Shown here: piece by piece, positions 11,310 to 21,906 of the stretch
Position numbering within the stretch: position 1 is the first letter of the stretch
Layout of the letters: each line of letters starts with the position of its first letter
Assembly (NCBI GenBank): GCA_027605045.1
Contig: JAQFWX010000045.1
Span: 186,001-250,000, forward strand
Reading direction: 5' to 3'
DNA: 64,000 bases
From: Phallus indusiatus
Taxonomy: Eukaryota > Basidiomycota > Agaricomycetes > Phallales > Phallaceae
The notes under the pieces: generated by a model
The model's database searches: none
Told to the model about the DNA's origin: nothing
The model's input: only the letters and a program-made list of their open reading frames with translations
Made by a program: the position numbers and the translations under genes

Positions 11310-12395
11310 TCAATGTGCCACTAGTATCTTAAGGGCGATGTCATCCAATGTAGCTGGCGGGGGATGTCGAGCAAAAACGATGAGTGGTTGAATATTCGTT
11401 GATTGAACGGGAGTCGTCTCTTCAGAATTGATCGTCCTTTGATTGGCTTCAGCTTCCAATCCGTTATAGAAATCTTGGTCAGATCGTTGTTCAATTTTGT
11501 CCAGCCGCGCAGATATTTGATCCAGTTTAGCATTAATTTCTTCTGAGTTTTTCAAAAGTTTGTCGAGAAGAACGGACATCTGTTTATATGCGTGTTGGAG
11601 CTTTATCGGGGGCAATTCCCAATCACTTACCTCTTCAATCCGAGTCTGTAAACCAAGTCTTTTCTTTTCTACCTCGGAAATGGAGCCATTCTAATAATGA
11701 ATACTCTGACAGGAAGCGTATAAAAAACTCACAAGGAAAAGGTGAACTCCATCATCAAGTTTTTTCGTCAAATTCTTCAATTCTTCTTTGTCAGACAAGG
11801 CATGACGTAGTCTAGCAATAGGACCTCGCTTCTTCATCAAAGTGGTAGAGTTGCTGATCTCAAGAAGAGTTCTGGGCGTAACACATGAATCAAGTGTTCG
11901 CAATATAAGAATTAAGCGACGACGACTTACTCAACTACATACTCCACAAATTTTGGAGGAGTGAACGAAGGGATGCCGTTCTTTGGACATGAAGATTCTA
12001 GAGCAATGTTCAGGTGCTCTTCGCTAAGTCTTAAAAGATATTTCGCGTTTTGGATGTTTTCTTTTGTATCCTGTATTTGATTTCAGCCACAAGGAAAATA
12101 ACGTGATGAGGCAGCCAACCTTGACAATATCAAAAATTTGCACCAGGGTATGAAAAAGACAATATAGTCCCGGTATTTGAGAACATTCTGCAATCGTTCT
12201 AAGACATTTTAGGACTTGAATCACGGAGGAGAGACAAGCAATGGAGTTGGGAGATTTTTTTTTGACCAGAGTATCCGATTCAAGTTCAGACTGCGAAGTA
12301 GTGGATGAGCATCGAATGGAGAGGGGTCTCCGGACGTGAGGGAGTTTTAAGACAGCAGGAACCAGGCTCACGAGGACGGGATGCTGTTTGAACAT
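11310..12395 (-). CDS. MLKL N-terminal-like helical domain protein 1
   Basis: Five exons (12120-12395, 11931-12070, 11733-11871, 11631-11690, 11310-11579) join in frame to about 294 aa. Helices: LKCLRTIAECSQIPGLYCLF, then TKENIQNAKYLLRLSEEHL, then KEELKNLTKKLDDGVHLFL, then a coiled-coil tail (INAKLDQISARLDKIEQR). The order (hydrophobic start helix, ENIQNAK helix, LTKKLDDGVHLF helix, coiled-coil brace) matches my recollection of the fungal proteins grouped with the MLKL N-terminal four-helix bundle. In animals that bundle permeabilises membranes during necroptosis; the fungal role here is inferred. No kinase, NACHT or repeat domain is attached, so this would be a stand-alone effector or adaptor. 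It starts divergently from the METTL3-like gene. Confidence 0.7.
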
Positions 12396-12436
12396 CTCGA
12401 AAGCATTGAGATGTCCGTGTTATAGGAGTAATTTAT

Positions 12437-12661
12437 ATGATTTCAACCTCTGACCTCGTCGGTGTTTTGTCTTCAAGACGTCCGAAGCCATGGATGGAAC
12501 CTCTGCATAATGCCATGGCGGGGGGGCAAAGTCATCGATATATTACGCAGAAACTCGCGATGAAGCCGGAGCCCGAGGAGATACATCGTAGAATATTGGA
12601 AAAGGGTTTTCCAAAAAAAAAGAGGAAAGACTATCGCTATTGTTCGTTGTTGAGTCAGTAG
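12437..12661 (+). other. Possible 5' coding segment of the METTL3-like gene
   Basis: An open frame of 74 codons from ATG 12437 has protein-like composition, including IHRRILEKGFPKKKRKDYRY, and ends at two TAG codons. It lies just upstream of and collinear with the methyltransferase. No convincing intron joins it to the ATG at 12728. It may be a 5' exon broken by indels, an upstream ORF, or non-coding. RNA reads are needed to choose. Confidence 0.3.
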
Positions 12662-12727
12662 TAGAACTTTTTCGGTGACCGAACGAGCCGCAAAATTGCT
12701 TATCAAGCATGCACTAGCGCCCACATC

Positions 12728-14968
12728 ATGTCCTCGACCTTTCTCGAGCAAATCGTATACAATCTTCTCCTAAAGTCGACAGTTCAGATACCGATATCCT
12801 CCTCGCGAATATTAGCACATCTTATAGCGGACGTAGACGGACAATGTGCGGCGTCAGGAATCAAGCTGAAACTGTCTGACCAGGCGAAAGTGAATGAGTC
12901 CTTGGAGAAGCTGAGCCAAAGGGGAGTCATCACGCTGCAACATGAACCAAACACAATCGGGCTACACGTTATATCTTTGAGATGTGACTCAGCTCAAGAT
13001 GCGACTTTTAAAAGGAAAAGAGAAGAGACGGATATCGACTTGGCCAGGCTGAAAGGAGATGCCATGCGTCCGTCTGCCATGGCTTTGCGCATGAAACGCC
13101 AACCTATACTTTCTAGCTTGTCGGATCCCACTACGCAGGATATTTTTGCATTATTGCAGAAGCCAACAGCTAGACAGCGACTATTAGCCGAACAGGTGTG
13201 TATTATGAGGCATGTTTTGTTAATTTTGAGCAGCGCATTGAAATTTCACCCACTCCCACAGTTCGCGTCTCCACATGACGAATTTGAATCCGTTTGTGAA
13301 CACATTACGAGGGATGCATGTTTAAAAGCCAGGATGACAGATGAGTCACAAGACGCCATGGAATGTGAAAGAGTACACCTCACTCTAAACTTAATTTACA
13401 TTTTCACTCTATTAAAAAATCACGTCACAGATTCACTTCCGACCTTTGATTAGACCGCATACCGATCCAAGTTTAGGCCATTGCTCATATTTGAATACAT
13501 GTTATTCTGAGCCTACTTACGCGCTTTCACCTTCTATTCCCACCTTTTTATCCAGCACACCTTCAACGCCATCCGCTGGCAACTCATCTCGTCTCAATTC
13601 AAACGTCTCACTTCCGTCTGGCCTCGGGGCCGGAGGAAAAGGGAAAGAAAAAGCGCCATGTCGGTATTTACATTTTGAGGTCGATTATGATGGCACCATG
13701 GAGGACGCAGAAAGGGAACGTAGGAGGCTGAGAACAAGGAGAGAGGCTGAGCGTGCCAGGAACGGATTCAGCGTTGTCGGAACGGACGGTCATCGATTAA
13801 CTATTGGGTGCGGCCCATATGGGCGGATATCTGAATCTGTAAGCCATGGTCTTATAGTGTACTGGAAATGAACCTTCCTTATACTTTTTTAGTATCCTCC
13901 TCAATGGATAAACTGCGATCTCCGTCGGTTCGATTATTCTGTTTTGGGAAAATTCCATGTCATAATGGCTGATCCGCCATGGGATATCCATATGAGTGTG
14001 AGCTTATTCACCCGTCCCTCTTTTTGATGTTTGTTTAATTTATCCGCTTCAATTTTAGCTCCCTTACGGAACATTGACGGATGACGAAATGCGGGCAATG
14101 CCTATGCCTATGCTTCAGGACGAAGGGCTGCTCTTTCTCTGGGTCACTGGCCGTGCAATGGAAGTTGGCAGGGAGTGTATGCGCGTATGGGGGTATGTAA
14201 GGTCTTTCGGTCTTATAGTCTTTTTGAAACGAATAACACATTTCAGGTATACTCGAGTTGACGAAGTTATATGGTTAAAAACTAATCAGGTATTTCATTT
14301 ATCAATATCATTTCAATGTTATTTTTACTTTGCTGTACCTTTAAAGCTACAACGAGTTATACGAACGGGACGGACCGGGCATTGGCTAAAGTAAGTCTTC
14401 AATTAATTACTCCCCCCTGAATTGATATAATTAATGTGTTTAATTAGCCACACGAAGGAGCATATGTTGATAGGCATTAAAACATTCACGTCCAATGAGC
14501 AAACAGATGATAAGACCTCCACGGGCTCACCGCTTAAATTTCCTTCCTGGATCAATAGAGGTCTTGACACCGATGTCATAGTGAGCGAAGTTCGCGAAAC
14601 GAGCCGGAAACCGGAAGAAGTGTATGGTTTGATTGAGAGAATGTGTCCTGGTGGAAGAAAAGTCGGTAAGGATATTAAACTCTTCAGACGCACGTCTGCA
14701 CAGGTACGAAATTACCCTTTTAGAAATATTTGGTCGGAAACACAACGCTCGACCTGGTTGGCTTACATTGGGCAATCAACTTGGAAATGCTGATCAAATA
14801 TATGAAGAAGAATTAGCTGAAAGGATCAAAGAACGGTATATCAGTTTATTTTCACTTCTCGTTGTTTACTTCATAGTGATATATTTTAGGTACCCTGAAA
14901 GAATCAATCTGGCAACACAATTGAGCCAGGACAAAAGCCACACCGCAAGAGATAGAATGGAAGAGTGA
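12728..14968 (+). CDS. IME4: METTL3/IME4-like mRNA N6-adenosine methyltransferase
   Basis: Ten exons (12728-13195, 13262-13372, 13431-13838, 13893-13997, 14059-14192, 14247-14289, 14347-14390, 14448-14665, 14724-14835, 14890-14968) give about 573 aa. The N-terminal part looks like a winged-helix region ([25 protein letters not shown]). Next comes the family hallmark [20 protein letters not shown] with following Cys residues, then the MT-A70 core: [11 protein letters not shown] with catalytic DPPW at 13971-13982, [30 protein letters not shown], and the substrate-loop end [15 protein letters not shown]70 enzymes use SAM to make m6A in mRNA; IME4 is the yeast meiotic writer. Intact DPPW favours METTL3 over the inactive METTL14/KAR4 branch. 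The true start may lie upstream. Confidence 0.88.
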
Positions 14969-15985
14969 GGTTTGCAATTGCGACTTCAGGCATAATTCAA
15001 TATCTCGTGGGTTTGCACGCCGTGCCTGTTCCCATAGTACGTAAAAATTTTTTTTTTGAGTACCGTTTGCGCGTACCTAGCCGAAGTCATAGATTTTAAT
15101 AAGACTTATTCCAAATCCGCGCCATGAGTCGTGATTATAATAGCTTTTGAACATGAGTGGAATGGACTTGTGAAAGTGCCAGCGTAGCGGCTTCTTTCAA
15201 AAGTATCGAGGAAAAAAGAGCGCGAGAGTTTATCAGATTATACTGGTTTCATCGCTTGCAGAGCTTCCATGTGAGATTCTTATAGAGAAACAACACACAT
15301 GATCTTCCCGGCAGGTTATCTGTGTTGAAGAATGTATATGCGGCTTCGTAAGCGTCATCGTGTATTCGAAATGTACATAAATAAAGTCTCGACCTTGGGC
15401 AAGATAATTTCACGTGCACGCTGTCTACGCCATAAATTGTTTGTTATTCTTTCATATGTCAAGTACATGAATGCAGGTTAAGACTTCAAGATAATAGTAT
15501 CAGTAGGGGCTAATTCATTATAGCGAACTCCATTGTATCGTGATCATGCCAATGCCGTTTACATTTTTAGGTAATTACTTCCCGCAAAGTCTTGAAAACA
15601 ACAGCCTTCATTATAAGGACTTCCTTTGTACCGGTTTATTTCAGCTGTCAACTTTCATCACATAGCTAAGAATGCCCTCAGTGCCTGATTTGATGTGCTC
15701 TTCCATTAATCAAGTTATTCAAAAGATCCACCGGACTCCACAAGTGCTTGGCAGCTTTACGGTATTTCCATCGAAGACATTGAATGACTACGACAGTTAA
15801 ATATCATTTAAGGCTGAAATGAATTACAAGAGGAATCCCAACCGAGTAAATTCCAATTACCATGTGGTGACAGAAAATATACACACTGACGGGAGTCGAA
15901 CCCAACAATCCAAAAGTGAAAACATCAAACAACCGCTTATATGTGAATTTCACTCCCTTATTGCGCATTTTATGTAACATACAAT
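14969..15985. other. Intergenic, no gene seen
   Basis: About 1 kb of AT-rich sequence between convergent genes. A single perfect B-box-like motif lies at 15891-15903 (minus strand) without any cloverleaf. Nothing else can be supported. Confidence 0.5.
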
Positions 15986-17063
15986 TTATAAGCGATGATC
16001 AAGCGAGAAGAACTCGGATGCGTTCCTTTCAATGACGACATGCGCGGGAATTATGCTACAAGACATAAAAGAAATGAGTGGATATGGCGAATATATGCAG
16101 CTCCACTGTGTTTGAGGCCGTCTCTGTACTAGTAGCACCTGTCTCCCACTTGGATTTATTTTACTTTCTCGGTCAAAGTCCGTTTCCACTCTGCCTTCAA
16201 GTTCATCTTTTTCGTCACGGTGTTGTACACATGCGGCATCAGCCAGGTCACCGCACTCTAGATTCTCCGAGTCATTCTTTTCGACTTTTTGAGTGAATCT
16301 GCTATTCTGAGATATCGGCACGGGTGATTCATCGTTTTTGGATCCAAACACATGTTTCTCTAGAAGATCTACCCTTGTTGAAAGAGAAACTGTCTGCTGC
16401 TTCGTAAAATGCACTGTCCTCATCATAACTTGCATCTAATGAAAAAAAGTGAGATTTCGTTTTTGGATAGAAAGTAGTTTTACGACTGTACAAGAAATAC
16501 GTCTCTGGCAGCATCATACCGCTTTTTCAAGAGTATTATCCTCCGTCGATCGAAGGGAAATTGAATGAATTTGTTGATACACCGTCTCTCCCTGATTTCC
16601 TTTAAAGAGGCAGAAATCTCATTCAGTTGTCTATAGTACTTTCATATGACATAACCCTCTTGTAAAGCAATTAATAAACTCACTCTGAGAAACTTTGAAA
16701 GGGTTCTAAAAACGGACAGTCTTCCGTATTTTCGACGAAAAGCTTCAGTTCCTTGCAGAGGTTAAGCCAGTGGTCGGCATTTTCCATGTTCTCCTCTATA
16801 GCCTTCATAATTATCAACATCCGCAATAAATAAATTTAAACCTGCCGTTTGGTGCGGTAGACCACGAGGATGGTATACGTACGTACCTCAAGGGTTTTCA
16901 ATGCCTCTATAGTCCAGTTTACGACTATCGCAACTGGCGGAATGTGTGCTAATGGGAGAGTAATCTGACAGATTTGCAATGCGCCAATGGCTACAGACCA
17001 CAGTTTTGAACGAGGAGTGAAAGTATCTGCACTGCTCTTGGACATTGTCAAATACTGCCCCAT
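15986..17063 (-). CDS. MLKL N-terminal-like helical domain protein 2
   Basis: Four exons (16887-17063, 16684-16802, 16492-16630, 15986-16435) join in frame to about 294 aa. The layout equals protein 1: hydrophobic first helix (LWSVAIGALQICQITLPLAH, then VVNWTIEALKTLE), second helix ENMENADHWLNLCKELKLFV, third helices LNEISASLKEIRE and IILLKKRYDAARDVFL, then a long charged tail starting VSLSTRVDLLEKHVF. Intron positions also correspond to those of the gene at 11310-12395, which supports common ancestry. No catalytic domain follows. By analogy it is a stand-alone membrane-active or signalling bundle; this is inference. Confidence 0.7.
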
Positions 17064-18015
17064 CTCTTAAAATCGTAAATTCTCAATGTTATATATACGA
17101 TCCCGCATGTACTAGATCATCATATGACCAAGGCTGAGGCCAGATAGGGCCATCGCAGCCTCGGCGTCACTGCCATGGCCACGATACGAACAAAACGCGA
17201 TTTTTCGTGCTTTGATATGGTTTAAATTCATAACAACCGAGCTTCGAAATAATCTCGAGTGTGTGGTAGTCTAATATAAATCTGCGAACTAACGAGAGAA
17301 TTATAAAAAAAAGGGATGAGAAAAATCTTATCCACGAGACATGTACATTCCATCCAATATCCAAGTACCAGATATATCAAAAAAAATATTCCAAAAAACA
17401 AGCTCCGTGCGAATGTTGGTACCATAAGAGAAATGAATAGAGAGAAGAGAAAGAGAGAAGATCAATACAGCCATATGTGTAACATTCCGATATTGCCATC
17501 CAAGTCTAGTTGCATTATAATCGTATCAGCAGAGTAGTCGAATGAAGCCAGAAAAGCAAAGAAAAAGAAAAAAATGGGATAGAAAAACAGAGCAATTGAT
17601 AAACTTCCAGGTAAAAGAGTTGTTGTATAAATTTAACAAGATTTGCGACGGAGAATAGCTGGTTTATTTTTTCCTTGGACATTGCATGCGTCGAGAGTAG
17701 TAAAGGGATGTGGTCAGTGGTGTTGGAAATTCCAGCAGCAGGTGATGGTAGTAAGGGTGAGAGCAAAAAAAATGTAAGATAGGTGATTGGCGGATGCACG
17801 TGGGTGGTGGGAGTGAGCTGAGCGGGGATAGTAGCTCAATCCATGGCTGGAGGAGAAGGGGTGTGGCGTACAATCACGGAAGGTTTCTTCGGAACTTTGG
17901 AAAAGTGAAACAATTCCAACGAAACGAGGATTGTCTACAACGAGCCACGGTAGATTAACATATGATGCCCCTGAACTCCAGCGTCCAGGAAAATCGGTGT
18001 TTATATCTGTGATTG
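17064..18015. other. Intergenic, AT-rich, no gene seen
   Basis: Holds the promoter of the MLKL-like gene and the 3' flank of the GATA factor. Long purine-rich tracts (about 17430-17600) are the only marked structure. Confidence 0.45.
17089..17097 (-). promoter_or_regulatory. TATA box of MLKL-like gene 2
   Basis: On the minus strand TATATATAA lies about 26 bases upstream of the ATG at 17063, leaving almost no room for a 5' UTR. Initiation may therefore use the second ATG at 17045. Confidence 0.4.
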
Positions 18016-21000
18016 TCATCGCGAAGGACCTCCGGCTACAGCGGAACTTCGTCGTTGCCGCTTCATGGCCATACTGTGAGTCCCCGATGAGCCACCGGTT
18101 CCAGCCGCCGCCGCAGAGGCAGCACCTCCTCTCAGCTGAGCATTCGTACTACTACCACTTCCTCCTCCTCCCCCTCCACCACCACTACCACCACCTGCTG
18201 TCGAATCTGTCACCGCAGCACTTGACGGAACACTTGTCGTTGACGAACGTGGACGTCCAGCCACGGCAAGTTTAGGCAATGTACCGTTGTTTGTCCCCGT
18301 TTTCCTCGATGAATTGGGTAGACCTGATGCTCGATTTCTAGATGAACGAGTTCAGCCATCATCCGAGGCTGAAACAAAAGAAATAAAGCCACATACCGCT
18401 TCTTAATAACGTCCGTTTTTAACGACATCGGTCGTACGACGCCATGCAAACGCTAAAAAAATGATTGATGCATGATAAACCCACACCACTCAAAAAGAAA
18501 GCCATGGAAACATGAGGCACTTACGAAAAACAATCCACAGGCATTACACAACGGCTGACCTTCCGCATCTCTTCTCCATAGTGGTGTATTTGTCGTCTGG
18601 CAATTTGTGCAAACAGTCTGCGGTTCCGACAACTCTTCACCACTACCACCGCGCCCAACACTGACTAAATCTGGAGTACTTGCGGAGCGAGACATCTTGA
18701 CATCGTTCGCTGATGAAGACGATGACGATGAAGGCGGATGTCGTTGCTGCTGTTGCGACGATTTCGAAGACAGAGAACTCGGCAAGCCTAATTTACTGTT
18801 ACTATTGCTTGGATTGTGTATTCGCTTTGTCGCACTTAAGCCACCCATTGACATTCCCACCCCTACACCCATGCCACCAATGACGATACCATCTTCACTC
18901 GTGACGGGTTCGGGACTGGCAGTAGAACTTGAATAATCGCCGGTCCCCCAACCATCACTCGATGGACTCGGATGGTGTGTACTACCACTACCGCCGGGTA
19001 AGAGGCTTTGATCAGCCAATAGTTGCGTAGGATTGACATGGGTATATTGAGATCCAGCCGGCGTTGACGATGAACCCGACATTTGTGAATTATTGATATC
19101 GCGCTGTGACACACCTGGTTGTCTATTTGAAAGACCAGTCGCACTCGATAATTGCTCTTCGGAGAACGGGATCGAATCGCGATCGAATACAGGAACTCTG
19201 GCACCATATGGCAGAAGACCCATATTGAGCATCTGCTGATATTCAGCCTCGGAAACACCTGAGGCTCCGCCAACGTTGTTGTAGTCAGACAAACCAATCG
19301 GGAATCGTCCCATACCAACGGATGGAGCACCAATTGAGGCCATGTCTACACCGCCAGCAGCGCCCAGACCATTTAATAAAGTTGGATCGAAAGATCCAGT
19401 TCCCATCACATCTACACCGCCGGCGATAACGTTAGGATTGATGTAAGTATCATATCCGGGGAAGTGAAAATCATATCCTTGGGCGTTAGGAGGCGGCACT
19501 GTGTTTATTCGTTTCGGCGCACGAGCCTGCTGGCGCGAAATTTCGCTAGAGGGCGAATTCGAATCCTTCTCACTACGATGATTCTCACCCCTCAAAGTAA
19601 CTGTATTCCCCGAATTACTCCCTTTGGCGTCAGAAACGGGTGCCGGTGTGAGACTCGGTGTCTGAAGAGCCGATTCATCTTTGAGTTGTCCGTTTTCCAG
19701 AAGTGGAGGAGGATCTGCTCTCAATGATTCGTCAAAGTGAGGAGCGTCAGCCCTTCTCTTACCCAGCGTTGTCGACGCGCCCACGCCGGGTGGCATCGGT
19801 CGTCCGTTCACTTGATGTCGACCACCTCCACGACCAATTTCGTCTTTTGATACAGTGTGATCAAATGAGGTTTTTCGCACACGGCGAGGAAATTGATATG
19901 ACTGGTTATGAACGAGATTAGGATGAGCACCATAAAGATGTAGCTGAGCAGCAGGAGAAATGGGTGAAGAGAAAACCGATGTAGAGGTCGATGCGTTCGC
20001 AGATGATGTAGAAGATGATGATGGATTGGTGAAGAAAGGAAGTGTGTTATAGAGGCCATGTGATGGGAGAGAGGATGGGTGGAATTGGGTATTCAACCCA
20101 GAAATCGAGAAGAATGCATTTGAAGTGTTACTCACGATGTTGTGATTGTTGTTATTGGCATTTGTAAATGAAGAGCCAGACTGAAGAGCTTCGTGTTGTG
20201 CATTTGGTTGAGAATATGTGAAGTGGTCGAGGAGGGAACCCTCATCAGCACCCTCGCCGACACTTCCGTGGCGTCCTGGTATATTAATTACCGAACTGGT
20301 CGAGTGCTCGCTACCGGGTTGCAAAAATCGCTCTTCGTCGGGGATTGTAGCCAATTGTAATGATCCACCAGAATTAGCGGCCGCCCAAGCCTCTGAGAGG
20401 ATAGTTTGTTGAGCGATGTAGTCGTCGTGTATGACACCGGCGATAGACGACCTTGCAAAGGGAGGTCGCGACCGGGACCTTGAGCCTGCTCTCCAGTCCA
20501 GATCAACTGACATCCGAGAACGACTGCGACTCATTGCTCTCCAGTCCATCATGCTGTTGTCCCTAGAGATATAAGACGAAAGAAAGAGAGACATAAGTAC
20601 CGTGACCAATTGGAAATGACGCCATATTTAATCAATATGACACGGGAAGGTTCGAAAATTGAAAATAAAATATCACTCACTCCTCGGTCTCATCTTGTTT
20701 ACCGTCATCGAACCCTTCTACGCGTGTTTTTGCCTTTCCCTTGTCGATCCTTCGGCCACGAGATGAAGGTTCATCTTTAGCATCTATGGCCACTTTAGCA
20801 GTCGTAGTTGGTGTTTTTTGACCAGTAAGATCCTTCCTCTCAAAGGGGGGAATTGATTTGGGATCCGAATTGTTGCCTTCACTCTCCTTACGTGTTGCTT
20901 CTTCTCGTTTTTTACGCAAGGCGAGAGCCATCATTCGCCAAGTCAGATTCTCCATCCGCTGGGCATGAGGGAGATTCGCCTTGGTGCGGGCATACATTTT

Positions 21001-21906
21001 CCATACCTGAGTCGCCAGCGGATCTTCCTTTGCGAGGGCATCGGTGTCGACTTCGTCGCTCGCACCGGAGCTGCTGAGGTCTGGACTACAGCCGGATCTT
21101 GGTGGGGGCGAGGGAAAGACTACCGAGGGAGTGAAAGCTGGAATCTGGGGAAGTTTGGCAGAAGTGGTGAGAAAAAAGTCCTCGGAAAGAATATCCGAGA
21201 TTGATGGAGATTTGGGGCCGGAAACCGTAGTTGTCCTGGAAGAGGGTCGATCAGAGGTGAAGGTGGGGCTGGAGACCTGTGACAATGGAGAAAAATAGGA
21301 AGGGGGATTCGGCAAAAGTGGATTGATGGTTAAGCTTAAATCTTGGTGAGATGGCTGAGCAGCAGTAGGAGTTATATTGGGTGACATCCATAAGGAAGGA
21401 GGGAGAGAGTGATTCATGACACGGGAATGGGGGACGGTGCCTGTGTCTGAAGGTGTGACGTGGGCGGGATCATACCTAGAGGAAGAAGCAGAGGAGGACA
21501 CCGAGGGAAATGATTGAGCAAAGGACTGAGGGTCTTTATTGTGCATATGAATCCTCTCCGCAGATTGCTTTCTCTGAGCAGAAAGCAGAGAAGGCCTAGC
21601 AGAGCTCTTGGGAGGATGCCACGAGGATGGCGGGGTCGAACCGGGCTGGTTAGTGGGATGGTGTGGGTTGTGGACATGCATCTGATGCGGAAGGGACGAC
21701 GAGGAGTGAAAAGATTGAGGATTGATTAGAGCATTGTTGGCAGCAAGAGCAGCGAACATGGCCGGATTGATTGGATTTGTGGAGAGGGTAGACCAATCGA
21801 AGGGAATAGTATTCTGGTTTGCCTCGTCGGGGAATGCCTGAGGATGGAGCGGGGCCGAGTTCGACGACGGCGAGGGGAGCGACGGGGGATGCCAATGATG
21901 GGGCAT
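18016..21906 (-). CDS. AreA/NIT2/GAT1-like GATA transcription factor
   Basis: Four exons (20681-21906, 18535-20562, 18397-18452, 18016-18337) join in frame to about 1,210 aa. Around residues 300-340 lies the fungal AreA-specific motif (DUF1752/PF08550 type): [20 protein letters not shown] then [15 protein letters not shown]. Near residue 1065 a single type-IVa zinc finger has CTNC-17-CNAC spacing, interrupted by an intron after CNACGLFF, and continues [20 protein letters not shown]. The rest is Ser/Pro/Gly/Asn-rich and disordered, with a poly-Gly tract near the C-terminus. This pair of domains defines the global nitrogen-catabolite activators that bind GATA sites when preferred nitrogen is absent. 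The basic finger C-flank is kept. Large gene-poor upstream DNA (21.9-28 kb) may carry its control region. Confidence 0.9.

Larger units (their letters stand above)
9333..11549. repeat. Tandem duplication, unit B
   Basis: Second copy of the 7345-9332 block, in direct orientation. It contains the intact helical-bundle gene (9720-10776) and runs into the complete minus-strand gene at 11310-12395. It therefore probably marks the parental side of the duplication. Confidence 0.85.

Noticed and set aside
15891..15960. Possible tRNA on the minus strand (perfect B-box GGTTCGACTCC)
   Set aside because: No A-box at the right distance and the acceptor stem does not pair. Probably chance or a decayed tRNA-derived piece.
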